The position numbers were made by a program, and so were the translations under genes. A stretch of 17,237 nucleotides of DNA from Clostridiales bacterium (lineage in GTDB: Bacteria; Bacillota; Clostridia; Lachnospirales; Lachnospiraceae): NCBI GenBank assembly GCA_019420405.1, contig JAHZHF010000032.1:1-17237 (forward strand), read 5' to 3'. The notes below the pieces were generated by a model, which saw nothing but the letters and a program-made list of their open reading frames with translations, had not been told where the DNA came from and made no database searches. Position 1 is the first letter of the stretch, and every line of letters starts with the position of its first letter. Shown here in pieces: positions 7,991 through 14,612 of this stretch.

Positions 7991-9481
7991 ATGCTATATG
8001 AATCAATCAAGAAACTGGTACAGTACGGGATCAACACCGGACTCACTCCCGAGTCTGAAAGGATCTACACAACCAATCTTCTTCTGGATCTGTTCCACGA
8101 GGACGATTACGAAGACGTGGAGTGCGATACGGAAAATATCGTACTGGAAGATGTGTTAAAAGAGCTTCTTAACGAGGCCGTAACGCGCGGGATCATTGAG
8201 GACAGCATTACTTACCGCGACCTCTTTGACACGAAACTCATGAACTGTCTGATGCCCCGCCCGGCACAGATACACGCAGAGTTCTGGAAAAAATATGAAG
8301 AATCCCCGCAGGCTGCCACGGAATATTACTACAAGCTGAGCCAGGACAGCGACTATATCCGCCGCTACCGCATCAAAAAGGACAGAAAGTGGACGGTTGA
8401 CACAGAGTACGGCACGCTTGATATTACGATCAATCTCTCCAAACCGGAGAAAGATCCGAAGGCGATCGCCGCTGCCGGAGCTGCAAAATCCGCCTCCTAT
8501 CCGAAATGCCAGCTCTGTATGGAAAATGAAGGCTATGCGGGACGCGCGAACCATCCGGCCAGAGAGAATCACCGGATCATTCCCATCACGATCCAGGGAA
8601 AGAAATGGGGATTCCAGTACTCTCCCTATGTATACTACAATGAGCACTGTATTGTATTCAACGGGGAACATATCCCTATGAAGATCGACCGGAACGCATT
8701 TGCGAAGCTGTTCGACTTCATCAAGCTCTTCCCCCACTATTTCCTTGGGTCCAATGCGGATCTGCCGATCGTGGGCGGCTCGATCTTAAGCCATGACCAT
8801 TTCCAGGGAGGAAATTATACCTTTGCTATGGCCAAGGCCCCGGTGATCAAAGAGTTCACTGTAACCGGATACGAGGATGTAAAAGCCGGCATCGTGAAGT
8901 GGCCTCTCTCCGTCATCCGTCTCCAGGGTGCTGATCCGGACAGGATCATTGACCTCGCTGACCACATTCTCGGGACATGGCGCTCCTACACAGATGAGGA
9001 CGCTTTCATCTTCGCCGAGACAGACGGAACGCCCCACAACACGATCACACCCATTGCGCGCAGGAGAGGCGGTCTCTTTGAGCTCGACCTGACACTGAGA
9101 AACAATATCACCACAGAGGAACATCCCCTCGGCGTATATCATCCGCACGCAAAGCTGCACCACATCAAGAAGGAGAACATCGGACTGATCGAAGTCATGG
9201 GTCTGGCCGTCCTCCCCGCCCGGTTAAAGGGTGAAATGGAGCTCTTAAAAGAGTATATTCTGGAAGGGAAAGACATCCGCAGCAATGAGCAGATCGCAAA
9301 ACATGCGGACTGGGTGGACGAATTCCTTCCCGCTTACACAGATATCAATGCCGGAAATGTCGATCACATTCTGGAACAGGAGGTAGGAAAAGTCTTCTGC
9401 CAGGTGCTCGAGGATGCCGGAGTCTACAAGTGCACGGACGAAGGACTGGCTGCATTTGACAGATTTATCCGGACGCTTTAA
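7991..9481 (+). CDS. galT: UDP-glucose--hexose-1-phosphate uridylyltransferase, class II
   Basis: GalT swaps UMP between UDP-glucose and galactose-1-phosphate to give UDP-galactose and glucose-1-phosphate, the second Leloir step. At 496 residues this is the class II enzyme of Firmicutes, longer than and distinct from the E. coli type. Visible are the CQLCMENEGYAG motif and the active-site HDHFQ (residues 268-272), which resembles the HxHxQ of the histidine-triad superfamily and carries the nucleophilic histidine. An in-frame ATG lies 27 bases upstream, but the ATG at 7991 follows GGAGGG (7975-7980) with a 10-base spacer and gives the usual MLYESIKKL start. galE is not in this window. Confidence 0.96.
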   Translation: MLYESIKKLVQYGINTGLTPESERIYTTNLLLDLFHEDDYEDVECDTENIVLEDVLKELLNEAVTRGIIEDSITYRDLFDTKLMNCLMPRPAQIHAEFWKKYEESPQAATEYYYKLSQDSDYIRRYRIKKDRKWTVDTEYGTLDITINLSKPEKDPKAIAAAGAAKSASYPKCQLCMENEGYAGRANHPARENHRIIPITIQGKKWGFQYSPYVYYNEHCIVFNGEHIPMKIDRNAFAKLFDFIKLFPHYFLGSNADLPIVGGSILSHDHFQGGNYTFAMAKAPVIKEFTVTGYEDVKAGIVKWPLSVIRLQGADPDRIIDLADHILGTWRSYTDEDAFIFAETDGTPHNTITPIARRRGGLFELDLTLRNNITTEEHPLGVYHPHAKLHHIKKENIGLIEVMGLAVLPARLKGEMELLKEYILEGKDIRSNEQIAKHADWVDEFLPAYTDINAGNVDHILEQEVGKVFCQVLEDAGVYKCTDEGLAAFDRFIRTL

Positions 9482-9505
9482 ACCAATTCTGCAAATGAAC
9501 GCACT

Positions 9506-9557
9506 GAACCCCGGAGAAAGGGCTGCAATATCCCCCTTTCTCCGGGGTTCACTTTTC
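9506..9557 (+). terminator. Terminator of galK-galT
   Basis: A perfect 17-base stem (9506-9522 with 9534-9550, core CCCCGGAGAAAGG) has an 11-base loop and is followed by ACTTTTC. It begins 25 bases after the galT stop. The T-run is short but the stem is very strong. Confidence 0.75.
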
Positions 9558-9559
9558 GC

Positions 9560-9588
9560 AACAGTTCAGCCATAAGGCTGCTCAACTG
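9560..9588. repeat. Imperfect palindrome with the AACAGTTCAG core
   Basis: CAGTT-CAGCC (9562-9571) pairs with GGCTG (9576-9580) and AACTG (9584-9588) with a three-base bulge. On the minus strand it overlaps the end of the broken VanZ gene and may act as its terminator. It shares the first 12 bases exactly with the repeat upstream of araC. Confidence 0.6.
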
Positions 9589-10150
9589 AAAAATCCCATC
9601 ATGAAAGCTGTTCCCGCCGCCAGTAACGGAATCCACGCAGCTCTCACCTTCGCTGCTTTTTCCACTGTTCCTCCTGCTTCCTTTCCCGTTGCAGGATGAA
9701 ACTGACTGACCAGCAGAAATAACAGGTATCCGGTTACTGTTCCGATCAGATTCGACGGCTGATCATCGGACATAGGAAGCCCAGCGGAACAAAAAGTATG
9801 ATATTCAGGATAAATCCTGCCCCAATTCCATCGGCGAACGGGGTCAGATTCAGATTCGGATGAAAGAGCCCCTCCCCCAGACGCCATAACCGGAGCCATT
9901 CGCTAAGCGTCGGAATCCCCGTAATATTGGTGAACGTCACATACAGATAAAAATACAGAATCAGCGTCAGAACCGTGGTCCTTATCCGGGGAATCTCACG
10001 GTGCTTCCTGTAAGCAGCAAACAGCGATGCCCCGATCGGCAAAAGTCCGATCAAAAAGGCACCTCCGACTGACAGAAGTCCTGCCACTGACTCAAAAAAT
10101 CCAAGCTGTATCACCTGCCCGTTCTGCTGCCCTGCTGATATCATTTCCAT
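9582..10150 (-). pseudogene. VanZ-family membrane protein, internally deleted and frameshifted
   Basis: VanZ-like proteins are small multi-helix membrane proteins; the namesake gives low-level teicoplanin resistance, but most homologues have no known role. The 5' part (from the ATG at 10150, behind an AGGAGGAG site) encodes membrane helices and the family's LTPF...ILFVPLGFLCP segment, then stops at 9746. The 3' part continues in another frame from about 9771 with SDDQPSNLIGTVTGYLLF, which resembles the family's C-terminal DxxD...NTLGxxxGYLLF segment. The stretch normally between them (a helix and a conserved Glu/Gln region) is missing. So a deletion whose length is not a multiple of three seems to have joined the two. 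A functional short product cannot be excluded. Confidence 0.7.
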
Positions 10151-10173
10151 ATGTGCTCTCCTCCTTTTCTTTC

Positions 10174-10190
10174 CCTGATATCCTATCAGG
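10174..10190. promoter_or_regulatory. 17-bp palindrome upstream of the VanZ pseudogene
   Basis: CCTGATA-TCC-TATCAGG is a perfect inverted repeat with 7-base arms, located 24 bases upstream of the VanZ start and 80 bases before the csoR -35 box. It could be an operator for either divergent transcript. No matching second copy was noticed. Confidence 0.35.
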
Positions 10191-10269
10191 CAAAAGAGAT
10201 GGAAAAGAGAAACATTTTCTTAAATCTTTTTAAAACTTCCCTGCATCTGTAAAGTATACCGGCTCCCGG

Positions 10270-10298
10270 TTGACAAAAATTTTATTCTGAAAGATAAT
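10270..10298 (+). promoter_or_regulatory. csoR promoter
   Basis: A perfect TTGACA (10270-10275) and GATAAT (10293-10298) are separated by 17 bases, close to the consensus. An ATACC half-site (10256-10260) followed by a degenerate GGTTG lies just upstream and overlaps the -35, so weak autoregulation is possible. AGGAGG precedes the ATG at 10323. Confidence 0.75.
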
Positions 10299-10322
10299 AA
10301 GGTTCAAAGGAGGCGTAATTTT

Positions 10323-10598
10323 ATGAAACAATGTATGGATTCTGACAATCTGCATCGGCGCCTGAGAAAGATCGTCGGACAGGTCCAGGCAATCGACCGC
10401 ATGATCGACGAGGATATCCCCTGCGAAGATATTCTTTCCCAGATCAATGCAGCAAAATCCGCTCTTCACAAAGCAGGGCAAATCGTACTGGAAGGGCATA
10501 TCAATCATTGTGTAAGAGACGGAATCGAGCACGGCGATGTGGATCAGACAATCGCAAATTTCACAAAAGCGGTTGAGCGGTTTGCCAACATGAAATAG
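10323..10598 (+). CDS. csoR: CsoR/RcnR/FrmR-family metal-sensing repressor
   Basis: This is a 91-residue all-helical cytoplasmic repressor. Members form tetramers that leave DNA when they bind Cu(I) or, in other branches, Ni/Co, formaldehyde or persulfide. The C-H-C ligand set of the metal-binding members is present: C34 in DIPCED, H59 and C63 in EGHINHCVRD. The persulfide sensors (CstR) lack that histidine, so metal sensing is favoured. The conserved RLRKIVGQVQAIDRMI helix binds DNA. Copper is the most likely metal because the operators ahead of the next gene have the ATACC...GGTAT layout known for copper CsoR sites in Bacillus and Staphylococcus. The gene has its own promoter and terminator. 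Confidence 0.88.
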   Translation: MKQCMDSDNLHRRLRKIVGQVQAIDRMIDEDIPCEDILSQINAAKSALHKAGQIVLEGHINHCVRDGIEHGDVDQTIANFTKAVERFANMK

Positions 10599-10611
10599 AT
10601 GATCTTTAACT

Positions 10612-10633
10612 GGCGCTTCGGCGCCTGTTTTTT
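10612..10633 (+). terminator. csoR terminator
   Basis: GGCGC-TTCG-GCGCC with a stable UUCG tetraloop is followed by TGTTTTTTT. It begins 13 bases after the csoR stop and separates csoR transcription from the ATPase promoter. Confidence 0.85.
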
Positions 10634-10715
10634 TCACGGATTCGCATCCTGTTCTTTCCAAATCCCAAACCTCAATCCGTTATACCTTTTTGTCTTCTCT
10701 GGTATTAACTGTTTC

Positions 10716-10746
10716 TTGACAACCTATACCCCTATAGGTATATAAT
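10716..10746 (+). promoter_or_regulatory. Metal ATPase promoter
   Basis: A perfect TTGACA (10716-10721) is followed by TATAAT (10741-10746) with an unusually long 19-base spacer. TATATA (10739-10744) gives a 17-base spacer instead. Operator 1 fills the spacer and touches the -10, so a bound repressor would block RNA polymerase. Confidence 0.75.
10726..10741. promoter_or_regulatory. CsoR operator 1
   Basis: ATACC-CCTATA-GGTAT is an inverted repeat with 5-base arms and a 6-base centre, within the promoter spacer. A second symmetry, ACCTATA-CCCC-TATAGGT (10722-10739), overlaps it. Both the C-tract and the A/T-flanked ends fit CsoR-family sites. Confidence 0.75.
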
Positions 10747-10752
10747 AAACCC

Positions 10753-10768
10753 ATACCCGCATTGGTAT
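10753..10768. promoter_or_regulatory. CsoR operator 2
   Basis: ATACC-CGCATT-GGTAT repeats the arms and spacing of operator 1, centred 27 bases downstream, just past the expected transcription start. The arms are identical while the centre differs, which points to selection on the arms. Confidence 0.7.
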
Positions 10769-10798
10769 ATTTCGAACTACAGACAGGAGGGATTATCA

Positions 10799-12661
10799 TT
10801 GAAAAAGTTAGAAGAACTGCTGGAATGGGGAGGAATCCGGCGCAGCGTCGTGTTTCTCGTCATATCCGGCGCCTCACTCTTACTGAGTATATTCCGTATA
10901 TCACTGTTTCCATTCGACATGGCCTGGATCGCGATCCTGTTATGCGGAGCCCCGATCATACTGGAGGCATTCATCGGTCTTGTCACTGCATTCGACATCA
11001 AGGCCGACGTCCTGGTATCCATCGCGCTCATTGCCTCGGTCGTCACAGGTGAAGATTTTGCCGCCGGTGAAGTCGCATTCATCATGCAGCTCGGCGCTCT
11101 TCTCGAAGATCTGACCGTCGCAAAAGCGAGGGCCGGCATCGAAAAACTCGTTCATCTCACTCCCCGTACAGCCCGTAGGATTACAGGGGAAATCATCCCT
11201 GCCGGCGAAGTATCCATAGGTGATCTTCTCCGTGTGCTCCCCGGCGAGACAATCCCTGTAGACGGCGTTATCCTATCCGGTGAGACATCCGTCAATCAGG
11301 CAGTTATGACCGGGGAATCCCTCCCCGTTGACAAAGGCCCCGGTGATCCGGTAGCCAGCGGCACAGTCAATCAGTTCGGCGCATTTGAGATGCGTGCGGA
11401 TAAAGTCGGGGAAGACAGCTCTATCCAGCGTATGATCCGTCTCGTCCAGTCTGCGGATGCCGGAAAAGCAAAGATCGTGAGCATGGCGGACCGCTGGGCG
11501 ACCTGGATCGTAATCACCGCCCTGACCGCGGCGGTACTGACCTGGCTCTTCACCGGAGAGATCATCCGGGCGGTAACGATCCTCGTCGTGTTCTGTCCCT
11601 GCGCCCTCGTACTTGCAACGCCTACAGCCATTATGGCCGCCATCGGAAACGCCACAAAACACGGTTTTCTCGTGCGTGAGGGGGATGCCCTCGAGCGTCT
11701 TGCATCTGTGAAGTACACAGCCTTTGACAAAACGGGGACTCTGACCTGCGGCAGACCGGAAGTTACTGCAGTAAAAAGTATCCGAAAAAAAATCTCCGAC
11801 CAGGAACTCTATCGGCTGGCCGCCTGCTCTGAATATAACTCCGAGCATCCTCTCGGCAAAGCCATCATCAGTTCCTACCACGCAGAGACAGGCACCGTCC
11901 CTCCTGCGCCGGATGAATTTAAAATGATTCCGGGACGGGGAGTAAAGGCCCTCTTCCAAGAGCAGACCGTGCTTGCCGGAAATCCGGAGCTCCTGAAAGA
12001 ATCCCTTATTGACATTCCCGATGACGTCGTCAAAGAGGCTTCCGCCTGGCTAAATGAAGGCTGCACAGTTATTTATCTGGCAGTTGACGGGACCTGCGCC
12101 GGATACATCGCCCTCTCCGACACGCTCCGCCCGGACGCTGAGTCCACGATCGAAGGCGTCAAGGCATCCGGCGTAACTCCCATGTTACTAACCGGTGACA
12201 ACGAAAACGCTGCCCGCCATATTTCCAGACTGCTCCACATCGAGGAAGTTCATGCCGGATGCCTGCCCGAAGATAAGATCCGGCGAATCAAAGAATATGA
12301 AGATGCCCACCTCCCGGTCTGCATGATCGGAGACGGAATCAACGACGCTCCGGCGCTGAAAACAGCCTGCGTTGGAATTGCCATGGGTAAAGAGGGAAGC
12401 GACATTGCGGTGGACGCCGCGGATATCGCGCTTGTGAATGACAACATCCGGGAACTGCCTCACCTGTTGAAGCTGTCCCACAGGATGATGCGCACGATCC
12501 GGCAGAATCTCATATTCTCCATGACGTTGAATTTTATCGCTATTCTCCTTGCCATCACCGGCATTTTAAACCCGGTTGTGGGCGCACTTGTCCACAACGC
12601 CGGATCTGTGCTTGTAATCGTAAATTCTGCCTTCCTCCTGACCTGGAAGACAAAACCGTAA
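10799..12661 (+). CDS. P1B-type heavy-metal translocating P-type ATPase
   Basis: This ATP-driven exporter moves a soft metal ion across the cytoplasmic membrane. The 620 residues hold the actuator TGES (171-174), the membrane CPC metal site (266-268), the phosphorylated D310 in DKTGTLT, the HP locus (H350-P351) and the hinge GDGIND (511-516). There is no N-terminal heavy-metal-associated domain and no N-terminal CxxC, so the protein is short for the group. Helix 7 has N578 where zinc pumps have lysine. Helix 8 reads HNAGS (599-603), neither the zinc DxG nor the copper MxxS. Context (CsoR and two operators) suggests copper, but specificity is open. The start is TTG, chosen because AGGAGGG (10785-10791) sits 7 bases ahead. 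Confidence 0.93.
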   Translation: MKKLEELLEWGGIRRSVVFLVISGASLLLSIFRISLFPFDMAWIAILLCGAPIILEAFIGLVTAFDIKADVLVSIALIASVVTGEDFAAGEVAFIMQLGALLEDLTVAKARAGIEKLVHLTPRTARRITGEIIPAGEVSIGDLLRVLPGETIPVDGVILSGETSVNQAVMTGESLPVDKGPGDPVASGTVNQFGAFEMRADKVGEDSSIQRMIRLVQSADAGKAKIVSMADRWATWIVITALTAAVLTWLFTGEIIRAVTILVVFCPCALVLATPTAIMAAIGNATKHGFLVREGDALERLASVKYTAFDKTGTLTCGRPEVTAVKSIRKKISDQELYRLAACSEYNSEHPLGKAIISSYHAETGTVPPAPDEFKMIPGRGVKALFQEQTVLAGNPELLKESLIDIPDDVVKEASAWLNEGCTVIYLAVDGTCAGYIALSDTLRPDAESTIEGVKASGVTPMLLTGDNENAARHISRLLHIEEVHAGCLPEDKIRRIKEYEDAHLPVCMIGDGINDAPALKTACVGIAMGKEGSDIAVDAADIALVNDNIRELPHLLKLSHRMMRTIRQNLIFSMTLNFIAILLAITGILNPVVGALVHNAGSVLVIVNSAFLLTWKTKP

Positions 12662-12674
12662 ATATTATCATGCA

Positions 12675-12711
12675 AAAATGAGACAGCACCATTGTCGCTG
12701 TCTCATTTTAT
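12675..12711. terminator. Bidirectional terminator between the ATPase and the HTH gene
   Basis: A 13-base perfect stem (AAAATGAGACAGC at 12675-12687 with GCTGTCTCATTTT at 12697-12709) has a 9-base loop. T-rich sequence follows on both strands, so it can serve both convergent transcripts. Confidence 0.85.
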
Positions 12712-12713
12712 TC

Positions 12714-12932
12714 TTATCCGTTTTCTTCCTCTTCCCTGTACTCCAGAATATCCCCCGGCTGACAGTGCAGCTCCCTGCAGATAGCATCCAGAGTGGAAAA
12801 CCGGATTGCCTTCACCTTTCCCGTTTTGAGATTCGAGAGATTTACATTGGATATCTCGACCCGTTCTGCCAGCTCTTTTAACGACATCTTCCGGTCTGCC
12901 ATCACCCTGTCAAGACGTAATATAATAGCCAT
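12714..12932 (-). CDS. YozG-like Cro/CI helix-turn-helix regulator
   Basis: This 72-residue single-domain DNA-binding protein has a helix-turn-helix covering about residues 16-45: SLKELAERVEISNVNLSNLK, then a recognition-helix follow-up and STLDAICRELHCQPGDILEY. That last segment is typical of the small YozG/HTH_26-type regulators that lie next to DUF2975 genes. A GAGGTGAGAG ribosome site precedes the ATG. The DUF2975 gene ends 9 bases upstream, so they form one transcript. It probably represses its own operon. The target is inferred. Confidence 0.88.
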   Translation of the reverse strand: MAIILRLDRVMADRKMSLKELAERVEISNVNLSNLKTGKVKAIRFSTLDAICRELHCQPGDILEYREEEENG

Positions 12933-12941
12933 TCTCTCACC

Positions 12942-13565
12942 TCACAATGTCTCATCTGCTTCCTGCTGAAGCACACACCCATATTCAAAAATGTAAGAAA
13001 GGCAGATAAACGGAAGTCCCGCGCCGATCGCTGCAAGATCAATGATTGAGAAACTTAACTTACCTACCCCCATGGCAGCCGCCGTAATCGGCAGAACAGA
13101 ACCCTGGATGTAATTGTAAACGATAACGGCAATTCCGATCCAGAAGATTGCCCGGCAGTTCTCTTTCATAAACGGCGTCTCCTGCCGTTCAATATTCAGA
13201 AATATTTTTCTGAGAAGCCAGAGGATCACAGCAATCATAAAGGTCAGAAGCACTCTTCCGAAATGCCCCGCCAAATATACACTCTTCGGAGCATTCGCCG
13301 CATCCACAGCCAGAACATCTCTGGAAAACTCAATCACCGTCAGATTTTCCTCATCCTCCGTGGAATCTCCCGTAAAATATGCGGCTCCTATCGTTCCCGA
13401 CGGAGTATCCGCCAGACTGACATGGAAGGAAGACTCCGGCTGTAATCCCAGATAAATCCATGCCCCGATATAAAACACAAGAAAAGCCACTGCGATCCAG
13501 AACCCGGCCCTGCAGGCCAGCCCAAATTCAGAACATCTTGCCTTCACTGTATTTCTTTCTTTCAT
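12942..13565 (-). CDS. DUF2975 family membrane protein
   Basis: A 207-residue integral membrane protein with about four hydrophobic helices: near residues 20-42, 102-122, 137-160 and 170-192. A hydrophilic, acidic loop lies between the first two (residues 43-100), presumably outside. The C-terminal IFEYGCVLQQEADETL is the family's closing motif. The in-frame ATG at 13613 would add 16 residues. I chose 13565 because GAGAGG lies 9 bases ahead, while the ATG at 13574 abuts that same site with no spacer. The function of DUF2975 is unknown. The pairing with a YozG-like regulator is widespread in Firmicutes and looks like a membrane sensor or a partner of the regulator. Confidence 0.87.
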   Translation of the reverse strand: MKERNTVKARCSEFGLACRAGFWIAVAFLVFYIGAWIYLGLQPESSFHVSLADTPSGTIGAAYFTGDSTEDEENLTVIEFSRDVLAVDAANAPKSVYLAGHFGRVLLTFMIAVILWLLRKIFLNIERQETPFMKENCRAIFWIGIAVIVYNYIQGSVLPITAAAMGVGKLSFSIIDLAAIGAGLPFICLSYIFEYGCVLQQEADETL

Positions 13566-13651
13566 ATTCTCCATCCTCTCTTCAAAATCACGGGCCAGCC
13601 CCCGGGTGCCCACTCCGCCATTTTGGTCCCTGTTCTTTGTTTCTTATCTGG

Positions 13652-13680
13652 AGAATAACATTGAATTTTATTTTTGTCAA
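13652..13680 (-). promoter_or_regulatory. Promoter of the DUF2975-HTH operon
   Basis: On the minus strand a perfect TTGACA (13680 to 13675) and TATTCT (13657 to 13652) are separated by 17 bases. The leader is about 80 bases. Confidence 0.65.
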
Positions 13681-13686
13681 TATATT

Positions 13687-13705
13687 ATTAATGATAAACA
13701 TTAAT
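13687..13705. promoter_or_regulatory. Inverted repeat just upstream of the DUF2975 promoter
   Basis: ATTAATG-ATAAA-CATTAAT has perfect 7-base arms and lies 7 bases beyond the -35 box. It could be the operator of the adjacent HTH regulator. The surrounding sequence is very AT-rich, which makes chance symmetry more likely. The whole gene-free stretch 13566-13874 holds only this, the promoter and the terminator at 13823-13840. Confidence 0.4.
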
Positions 13706-13822
13706 TTTTATATGTTTTTCATAATTTCATTCTCAGTCCCATACCTGCTTCATACCTTTATCTTCATCCGCCCGGAGAGCTTTTATTTAATAGGGAACGC
13801 AGTTTTCAATTATACAACAAGA

Positions 13823-13840
13823 CAGGGAGTCTCCTCCCTG
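13823..13840 (-). terminator. Terminator of the DUF5684 gene
   Basis: CAGGGAG and CTCCCTG form a 7-base stem with a 4-base loop, followed on the minus strand by TCTTGTTGTAT. It lies 35 bases after the stop. The T-run is broken, so the call is moderate. Confidence 0.5.
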
Positions 13841-13874
13841 CCTTCTCAAATCATATCTGCTCATCCTGATCCCG

Positions 13875-14321
13875 CTAATATTTCTGATACCGCGCACTTC
13901 CGAATCCAAGAATCATCATAAATACCGGCTCCAGAAGCCACAGCCCGATCCCGAATAGGATCCCTTTACCAAAGCTCTTCGCCATATTCATGCTGTACCC
14001 CAGAACAATCAGCGTCACTGCCAGAGCGCATATTCCGCCAAGCATGCCCGGTATGCTCCAAAACCTTCCGTCTGCCGCATTCTCTGCCATATTTCCCGCC
14101 AAGGTAAAGACAAGCCATGCCCAGAACATATTCGGCTCCCAGGCAATCTTATAAGCTGTATAATCATTGTAAAGCGGAATTACAGATTTCCACCCCTGCT
14201 CTCCGGCCTTCTGAAACACCAGCCATCTTGCAATAAGTGTAAGCAGAAGCCAGATAAGACCAAACGTCCAGCTGACCGCTGCTCCTATCATGGCAAAAAT
14301 CGATGAAATAACCCAAAGCAT
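13875..14321 (-). CDS. Small membrane protein of the DUF5684 family
   Basis: A 148-residue protein with four or five hydrophobic segments. After an N-terminal pair of helices comes GWKSVIPLYNDYTAYKI, a hallmark of the DUF5684 group, and near the end FGKGILFGIGLWLLEPVFMMILGFGSARY, whose parts recur in the family. No enzymatic motif is visible and the role is unknown. A GGAGGGG site precedes the ATG. It has its own promoter and terminator, so it is a single-gene transcript lying between the L,D-transpeptidase and DUF2975 genes. Confidence 0.8.
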   Translation of the reverse strand: MLWVISSIFAMIGAAVSWTFGLIWLLLTLIARWLVFQKAGEQGWKSVIPLYNDYTAYKIAWEPNMFWAWLVFTLAGNMAENAADGRFWSIPGMLGGICALAVTLIVLGYSMNMAKSFGKGILFGIGLWLLEPVFMMILGFGSARYQKY

Positions 14322-14363
14322 AAAAACCCCTCCATCTTATAATCTTTTGTTGCGTACAATTAA

Positions 14364-14392
14364 ATCATACCCTGTTCTTTTCCCCTCGTCAA
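14364..14392 (-). promoter_or_regulatory. Promoter of the DUF5684 gene
   Basis: On the minus strand TTGACG (14392 to 14387) and TATGAT (14369 to 14364) are separated by 17 bases. It gives a leader of about 35 bases with the ribosome site at its end. Confidence 0.65.
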
Positions 14393-14522
14393 TAACCTGA
14401 CATTTTCTCCGATTGCTGCAGTTCATATTCCCTCCCCTGCATTTTCACGCCATGCATCGTCTCCGCTGCTGCAAAATGGGTCGCATCCCATTTCATTCCC
14501 ACGAGCTCCGGTATTTCGTCAA

Positions 14523-14554
14523 AGAGAGCGTCGGCCTCCCGGCCTACGCTCTCT
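14523..14554 (-). terminator. Hairpin, likely terminator of the L,D-transpeptidase gene
   Basis: AGAGAGCGT (14523-14531) pairs with ACGCTCTCT (14546-14554), extended after one mismatch by GGCC with GGCC around a 4-base loop. It lies 58 bases after the transpeptidase stop and is followed on the minus strand only by TTTGAC, so termination may be inefficient. Confidence 0.5.
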
Positions 14555-14612
14555 CTTAAAAAACTGATGTTCTTCCCCATGTTCTTTACGCACAGCAGGC
14601 GAACCTTCCAAA

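Noticed and set aside
11273..11959. A 228-codon minus-strand ORF inside the ATPase gene
   Set aside because: It lies opposite the phosphorylation and CPC region of a clear P-type ATPase; antisense shadow.
13611..13613. ATG at 13613 as the DUF2975 start
   Set aside because: It has no ribosome site and adds a charged 16-residue tail; GAGAGG stands 9 bases before the ATG at 13565.
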